Origin: an uncultured Saprospiraceae bacterium
GTDB lineage: Bacteria > Bacteroidota > Bacteroidia > Chitinophagales > Saprospiraceae
Direction: 5' to 3'
NCBI GenBank assembly: GCA_937923465.1
Contig: CALDUB010000147.1
Location: 1-43,124, forward strand
Length of the DNA: 43,124 nucleotides
Part shown: piece by piece, positions 38,771 through 43,124 of the stretch
How the letters are laid out: each line of letters starts with the position of its first letter
Position numbering within the stretch: the first letter of the stretch is position 1
Notes under the pieces: generated by a model
Told to the model about the DNA's origin: nothing
The model's database searches: none
What the model saw: the letters and a program-made list of their open reading frames with translations, nothing else
Program-made: the position numbers and the translations under genes

Positions 38771-40941
38771 TAAGCATTATAATACTGACCAACCACAAGT
38801 TTATCTTGTCCCGTATCAGCCAATTGTTTCTCCCGAATTTCGATTACTTTCTTAAAGAAGTCCTGTGAATATTGAAGAAATGAACGAGCAAATTCTTCAC
38901 TCGGTTCCTGCTTATTTATCTGTAAAACTACTTCAGAAAAATCTCCTTCAAATTCAATCTTTCCTGCTTCGACATACAGCTCTTGAAAGTCAGAAATGAT
39001 TTTTCTCTGTGAGTTACACTTCACATCTTCTGCTAACAAGAGTGCTTTTGCTCCGATAACGAAGGCAGCATAAGAATTATAAATACTGTCTGCAAATGCG
39101 CCATGTTCGAGGGCTTCGCTGGCGAGTTGTAGTTTTTCTTTTGCATCATTGATGATAGTTCCGATGACATCGAGAGAGACACCTGCACATTCGCCCACAC
39201 CAATTTCTTGGCGGTACTGTGCATCTTGTCCCCAATCGAAAAAATCGGTAGGTGAGAGGCTTTCAATTTTGGCTAGTGGCTTTAATAAATCATAGAAATA
39301 TCTTTTGCCTAAGCGATAGTAATAATCATTAAAATATTCGCCTTGGAGGCTGCTATCTTCGTAGTCATTAAATAGACTGCGTAAGACTTCAGGAATACGT
39401 TTGGTCGGAATTTTAATTACTTTTTCTGCAATAAATCCTTTGCCTTCTTTGTCCACTCCACCGCCAATCACAACTTGCATCGCAGGAATAACCATTGCGC
39501 CTTTTTTGATAGAACTGCCGTGAAATCCAATATTTGCCGCCGTGTGTTGACCACAGCCGTTCATACAGCCACTAATTTTGATTTTTATATTGCTTTCCTC
39601 GACCAGAGACGGGAATTCATCTTGGATAAGCTCACTCAATTTCGTCGCCAATCCCGTACTATTCGTCACACCTAACACACAAGTATCAGTCCCTGGGCAA
39701 GCCGTAATATCTGCTGTCGAATCAAATCCAGCTTGCGCAAATCCCAACTGTGTCAATTCATTAAAAATGTGTGGCAAATGTTCCTCACGCACATATTTGA
39801 TAACTAAACCCTGATTAACCGTCAATCGCAAATCATCTGCCGCGTAATCCTTAATCAAAGTCGCCAATTGACGTGCTCTTTCTGCATCAATATCGCCCAA
39901 AGGAATGCGCACTTGTACCGCAAACCAATTTTTTTGCTTCTGTTCAAATACATTCGTTCTTTTCCACAAATCAAAAGCTACTGCATCAATCGGCGTATTA
40001 GAAGGTGCAAATTTATAAGCTGCTGGCTCTGGTTGAGGAACTAAATTGCGGTCGATTTTGACAATTTTATTAGCGATAGCAGTGCGTTCTTGCTCGACTA
40101 ATTTTGAGAATTCTTCAACACCCAATTTTTTAACCAAAAACTTCATCCGCGCTTTCATTCGCTTTTCGCGCTCGCCGTAGCGGTCAAAAACACGAATGGC
40201 AGCTTCCATGTAAGGAATGATTTCATCTTCGTGTAGAAATTCAGAAACCGTTTGTGCTACCTGTCCAACTGCACCCAATCCACCTGCTATTACTAATTTA
40301 AAACCTCTGACTTCTTCTCCATTTTCTTTTTTGACACGTGGAATAAATCCAAAATCATGAAAATAAGTATAAGCACTGTCCGCTTCGCTACTCGAAAAAG
40401 CAATCTTGATTTTACGCCCCATTTCTTGGCAAATTGGATTGCGCAAAAAGTATTCAAAAGTCTGGTGTACGTATGGCGTGACGTCAAAAGGCTCATTCGG
40501 GTCAATCCCAGCTATTGCAGATGCCGTGATATTACGGACAGTATTTCCACATGCTTCGCGGGCTGTAACGCCTGCATCTGCAAGGGCTTCCCACACTTTT
40601 GGGCTGTCATTTAGTTTGACGTAGTGAAACTGAATATTCTGGCGTGTCGTGATGTGTAGGTTACCAGGCGTAAATTTTTCAGAGGTGTCAGCCAAGCGAA
40701 TAAGCTGTGCTGTCGTCAATTTTCCATAAGGAATTTTAGTGCGAAACATGTGTACACCAAACTGTCTCTGACCATAAACGCCACGTGTCAATCGGTAATG
40801 TTTAAAACGTTCTTCATCTTCTTTTCCTGCGTGCAATCCTTTGATTCTACGCTTCAACTCATCAATATCTTTTGCGGCTTCGGGACTGATATTATTATAT
40901 GAATTTTCACTGATTTCTGTCGTATTTGGATTTGTACTCAT
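38770..40941 (-). CDS. Nitrite/sulfite reductase hemoprotein with C-terminal HEPN-like extension
   Basis: ORF 38770..41013; likely start at 40941 (MSTNPNTTEISENSY). Siroheme/4Fe-4S motifs TACPGTDTCVLG and ISGCMNGCGQHTAANIGFHG; extra C-terminal helical domain (AKEKLQLASEALEHGAFADSIYNSYAAFVIGAKALLLAED...). Sulfite role inferred from neighbouring cysH and cobA. Confidence 0.92.
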   Translation of the reverse strand: MSTNPNTTEISENSYNNISPEAAKDIDELKRRIKGLHAGKEDEERFKHYRLTRGVYGQRQFGVHMFRTKIPYGKLTTAQLIRLADTSEKFTPGNLHITTRQNIQFHYVKLNDSPKVWEALADAGVTAREACGNTVRNITASAIAGIDPNEPFDVTPYVHQTFEYFLRNPICQEMGRKIKIAFSSSEADSAYTYFHDFGFIPRVKKENGEEVRGFKLVIAGGLGAVGQVAQTVSEFLHEDEIIPYMEAAIRVFDRYGEREKRMKARMKFLVKKLGVEEFSKLVEQERTAIANKIVKIDRNLVPQPEPAAYKFAPSNTPIDAVAFDLWKRTNVFEQKQKNWFAVQVRIPLGDIDAERARQLATLIKDYAADDLRLTVNQGLVIKYVREEHLPHIFNELTQLGFAQAGFDSTADITACPGTDTCVLGVTNSTGLATKLSELIQDEFPSLVEESNIKIKISGCMNGCGQHTAANIGFHGSSIKKGAMVIPAMQVVIGGGVDKEGKGFIAEKVIKIPTKRIPEVLRSLFNDYEDSSLQGEYFNDYYYRLGKRYFYDLLKPLAKIESLSPTDFFDWGQDAQYRQEIGVGECAGVSLDVIGTIINDAKEKLQLASEALEHGAFADSIYNSYAAFVIGAKALLLAEDVKCNSQRKIISDFQELYVEAGKIEFEGDFSEVVLQINKQEPSEEFARSFLQYSQDFFKKVIEIREKQLADTGQDKLVVGQYYNA

Positions 40942-40976
40942 TGTATTTCTATTGTCGATTGAGAATTTTTGAAAGC

Positions 40977-41001
40977 GGGAGAGAAGCTTTAATTCTCTCC
41001 C
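40977..41001 (-). promoter_or_regulatory. 9-bp perfect hairpin in the 5' region of the sulfite reductase gene
   Basis: gggagagaa-gctttaa-ttctctccc, between the two candidate starts (41013 and 40941). Confidence 0.6.
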
Positions 41002-41057
41002 TGTATCAAACATTTTTATGAAATTGTAATCTTGTTTTCTTTCAGTTTTTTGGGATT

Positions 41058-41106
41058 AAAAAAAAAGCCCGCTAAAGAATTTGATATTCCTTAGCGGGCT
41101 TTTTTT
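41058..41106 (-). terminator. Intrinsic terminator 1 (attenuator) between poly-Cys ORF 1 and the sulfite reductase gene
   Basis: agcccgctaaagaat-ttgat-attccttagcgggct: 15-bp stem with one mismatch, flanked by A-tract/T-tract (minus strand ends TTTTTTTTT). Confidence 0.92.
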
Positions 41107-41127
41107 CGTTATTATTTTAACGAAAAA

Positions 41128-41241
41128 TCAAGACTCATGCACATAGGAAAACCGTTCTGTCGGACAACAACAGCAGCAACAACAACACATCATTGTGTCT
41201 TGCATTGTCGAACGGTTAGGAATGTGGTTTGAGTAATTCAT
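41128..41241 (-). CDS. Poly-cysteine leader peptide 1 (37 aa, 8 consecutive Cys)
   Basis: Not in ORF track (too short). ATG at 41241: MNYSNHIPNRSTMQDTMMCCCCCCCCPTERFSYVHES*; Cys codons 41164-41187 (TGT TGT TGT TGC TGC TGT TGT TGT). A 13-bp bulged stem (aaccgttc..gacaa / ttgtc-gaacggtt) encloses most of the Cys run. Confidence 0.75.
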   Translation of the reverse strand: MNYSNHIPNRSTMQDTMMCCCCCCCCPTERFSYVHES

Positions 41242-41315
41242 TTTTATTTGTTGAAAATCAATGTTTTATAAAATTGATTTTAAATTATAAATGTAAAATG
41301 CATGTTTTGAAATAA

Positions 41316-41356
41316 TAAAAAAAGCCTTTCCGAAATGAAACGGAAAGGCTTTTTTA
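41316..41356 (-). terminator. Intrinsic terminator 2 (attenuator) downstream of poly-Cys ORF 2
   Basis: aaaaaagcctttccg-aaatgaaa-cggaaaggctttttt: 10-bp perfect GC-containing stem plus A/T extension. Confidence 0.92.
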
Positions 41357-41377
41357 GCATTGTGAATTATTAAAATT

Positions 41378-41485
41378 CTACATCTGCATATCAAGTTTTC
41401 CCGTCCGATTGGAACGACAACAACAACAGCAGCAACACATCATGGTGTTGTTCGCTAAGATTGTATGTAAACGGAAATTTTTCAT
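41378..41485 (-). CDS. Poly-cysteine leader peptide 2 (35 aa, 7 consecutive Cys)
   Basis: ATG at 41485: MKNFRLHTILANNTMMCCCCCCCRSNRTGKLDMQM*; Cys codons 41417-41437. Same layout as leader 1: MM immediately before the Cys run, stop about 22 nt before an intrinsic terminator. Confidence 0.75.
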   Translation of the reverse strand: MKNFRLHTILANNTMMCCCCCCCRSNRTGKLDMQM

Positions 41486-41738
41486 CGTAAATAAATACTT
41501 TGATTGTTAATTGATAATGCAAATGTGTGGACTTATTTTGGATTTTGCAAGGGGTAGATTCAAATTAATGAAAAGTGGAAAGGTCGAATTACGCTGCGCA
41601 AATTTTTTAGTTAATTTATAAGGTAACTGATTATGAATGATTTATGAAGAAAAACTGTCCGATTTGTGAGGGTGGATTTTTTTGAAAATAAATTTGAAAT
41701 AAGTGGAAGTGTTTTTATGCGGACGTAAAATTGTGAGC

Positions 41739-41877
41739 TAATCATCCACACATCGGAGTAATTTTTTGCAAAAAAAATATGGAGTTTGTGGATGATTTTT
41801 GTGGTAGACTCAAGCAAATCATCCACAAACTCTATTTGATAGCTGCTGGCTATCAAATCTCGATGTGTGGATGATTA
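41739..41877. repeat. Nested multi-hairpin inverted-repeat element
   Basis: Outer arms taatcatccacacatcg (41739-41755)/cgatgtgtggatgatta (41861-41877), 17/17. Inner arms gagtttgtggatgattt (41782-41798)/aaatcatccacaaactc (41816-41832), 17/17. Third hairpin atttgatagc-tgctg-gctatcaaat (41834-41858), 10/10. Confidence 0.95.
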
Positions 41878-41894
41878 CGGGTTTGCATAATGAC

Positions 41895-42419
41895 TTATTC
41901 CAAAACAGAAATCTCATCAATCTCCAACACAAAATCCTGCTCTTTTTTATTCCCAATCAAAAAAGCCATTTCGACAATCTGCTCACCTGAAAAATTAGCC
42001 ATATCCAACTCTCGACCCCGAAAAGTAGGATACATATCCGCAAAATTGATTTCAATTTCTTGCAACTCACCAGTCGTCTCAAAATAATGAATATAAGAAT
42101 GACGGTCAATTTCCCCACTCTTCACTCGAAACTGATAGCGCTTCCCGTCGCCTTTCACTTTTAAGCGGAACTTAGAATATTTTGATACATCCTTTGCTTC
42201 AAATCGACAACGTAGAGAAGAGAAACCGCCATTGTTTCTCGTCGTCACATGACCATTATAAACTGCATTTCCGTCTTCATTAAGAGAAATAGCGCCTTGC
42301 GAAAGTCCACCCATGACACGGTCATCGACAACCTGCCAAGCGGATAAGTCACAATCTTTATCAAATTTGAACAATGTCATAGAATTGAGTATTAATAGTA
42401 GCGGAAGGATAAAATTCAT
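41895..42419 (-). CDS. CIA30-family (NDUFAF1-like) protein
   Basis: LFKFDKDCDLSAWQVVDDRVMGGLSQGAISLNEDGNAVYNGHVTTRNNGGFSSLRCRF...DVSKYSKFRLKVKGDGKRYQFRVKSG. Confidence 0.88.
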   Translation of the reverse strand: MNFILPLLLILNSMTLFKFDKDCDLSAWQVVDDRVMGGLSQGAISLNEDGNAVYNGHVTTRNNGGFSSLRCRFEAKDVSKYSKFRLKVKGDGKRYQFRVKSGEIDRHSYIHYFETTGELQEIEINFADMYPTFRGRELDMANFSGEQIVEMAFLIGNKKEQDFVLEIDEISVLE

Positions 42420-42488
42420 GTAGTTAAGACAAAATTAAAGAGACTTTGTTGTGAAAATCATAGTCTTAAATCTCTGCTCATTTTTAAC

Positions 42489-42496
42489 TACATTTG
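42489..42496 (+). promoter_or_regulatory. Bacteroidota -7 box TACATTTG upstream of mqo
   Basis: Perfect TAnnTTTG 40 nt upstream of the mqo start; -33 element not clear. Confidence 0.4.
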
Positions 42497-42535
42497 TTCT
42501 CGTCTAACATCTAAAATGTAACATTTCAAAATAAT

Positions 42536-43124
42536 ATGCAAAAGAAACACACAGACATTACGCTCATCGGCGCAGGAATCATGAGCGCAACGCTCGGCAT
42601 TCTCCTCAAAGAGTTAATGCCAGAGGCGACAATCGCGATATACGAACGCTTAGACAAGGTCGGTGCAGAAAGTTCTGATGCATGGAATAATGCGGGAACA
42701 GGACACTCTGCCTTTTGTGAATTGAACTATACGCCAGAGTTGGAAGACGGAACGATTGACCTTTCAAAAGCTTTAGAAATCGCCAATTCCTTTGAGGTTT
42801 CTAAGCAATTTTGGGCGTATTTGAATGAGCAAGAACTGTTTCCGAGTGAGCAATCTTTCATCAATGATATTCCGCATATTAGTTTTGTGTGGGGAGAGGA
42901 AAATGTGGAATTTTTGAAAAAACGCTATGCGGCAATGACGCAATATGCGATTTTTGAGGACATGGTATTTACCGAAGATTTGGATGTGATAGCAGCATGG
43001 GCGCCTTTGATGATGAAAAATCGGAAAGACGAACATAAGATTGCGGCGACCAAAATGGATATCGGAACAGATGTGAATTTTGGAGCGATAACGCGTGGTA
43101 TGATTCAATACTTAGAGACTTTGG
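42536..43124 (+). CDS. mqo: Malate:quinone oxidoreductase (5' part; truncated by window edge)
   Basis: Missing from ORF track because it runs off the window. MQKKHTDITLIGAGIMSATLGILLKELMPEATIAIYERLDKVGAESSDAWNNAGTGHSAFCELNYTPELEDGTIDLSKALEIANSFEVSKQFWAYL... Confidence 0.95.
   Translation, partial: MQKKHTDITLIGAGIMSATLGILLKELMPEATIAIYERLDKVGAESSDAWNNAGTGHSAFCELNYTPELEDGTIDLSKALEIANSFEVSKQFWAYLNEQELFPSEQSFINDIPHISFVWGEENVEFLKKRYAAMTQYAIFEDMVFTEDLDVIAAWAPLMMKNRKDEHKIAATKMDIGTDVNFGAITRGMIQYLETL

Noticed and set aside
41160-41440. Poly-Cys runs as mere (CAA/CAG)n trinucleotide microsatellites
   Set aside because: Considered seriously. Both loci use mixed TGT/TGC codons in frame with an ATG, share MM-Cn layout and stop-to-terminator spacing, and precede sulfur-assimilation genes, which a random microsatellite does not explain.
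41128-41485. Poly-Cys peptides as metallothioneins
   Set aside because: Uninterrupted Cys runs in very short peptides directly before terminators fit a leader-peptide role better than spaced CxC/CxxC metallothionein patterns; not formally excluded.
41611-41856. Minus-strand 81-aa ORF
   Set aside because: Lies largely in the nested inverted-repeat element; no protein-like features.
42773-43108. Minus-strand 111-aa ORF
   Set aside because: Antisense to the strongly supported mqo reading frame.
1-43124. tRNA/rRNA genes, prophage or integrase, known defence systems
   Set aside because: No recognisable cloverleaf, rRNA core, transposase/integrase or defence-family protein was found by reading; covariance-model searches were not available.

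Overview
The window is a chromosomal segment from a Bacteroidota bacterium, probably Saprospiria-like: it has SusC, type IX secretion (T9SS) sorting domains, SprB-type repeats and TAnnTTTG promoter boxes. The left part (1-22.5 kb) holds a truncated SusC/RagA receptor gene, a divergent propeller/Y_Y_Y/HTH regulator, and four large T9SS-type surface proteins. These are a CHU_C protein with an N-terminal membrane anchor, a CotH/lamin-tail protein, a 2050-aa SprB-repeat protein with a 444-bp higher-order repeat, and an SBBP/PKD protein with a His-rich N-terminus. The right part is housekeeping: DciA-like DUF721, GT39, rRNA methyltransferase, rimM, cupin-8, HesB/IscA, metallophosphoesterase, bioD/bioA, acyltransferase, a sulfite reductase/siroheme/APS reductase operon, CIA30, and truncated mqo. 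The most exciting signal lies upstream of the sulfur-assimilation operon. Two tandem unannotated micro-ORFs encode 35-37 aa peptides with runs of 8 and 7 consecutive cysteines (MMCCCCCCCC and MMCCCCCCC). Each is followed about 22 nt later by a strong intrinsic terminator. This looks like a tandem poly-cysteine leader-peptide attenuator controlling sulfite reductase, siroheme synthesis and APS reductase. A second unusual signal is a set of short-unit near-tandem and long inverted repeats in intergenic regions and at gene 3' ends from 27 to 42 kb, some of which extend into C-terminal codons. All calls come from reading the sequence and the ORF track; no searches were run.
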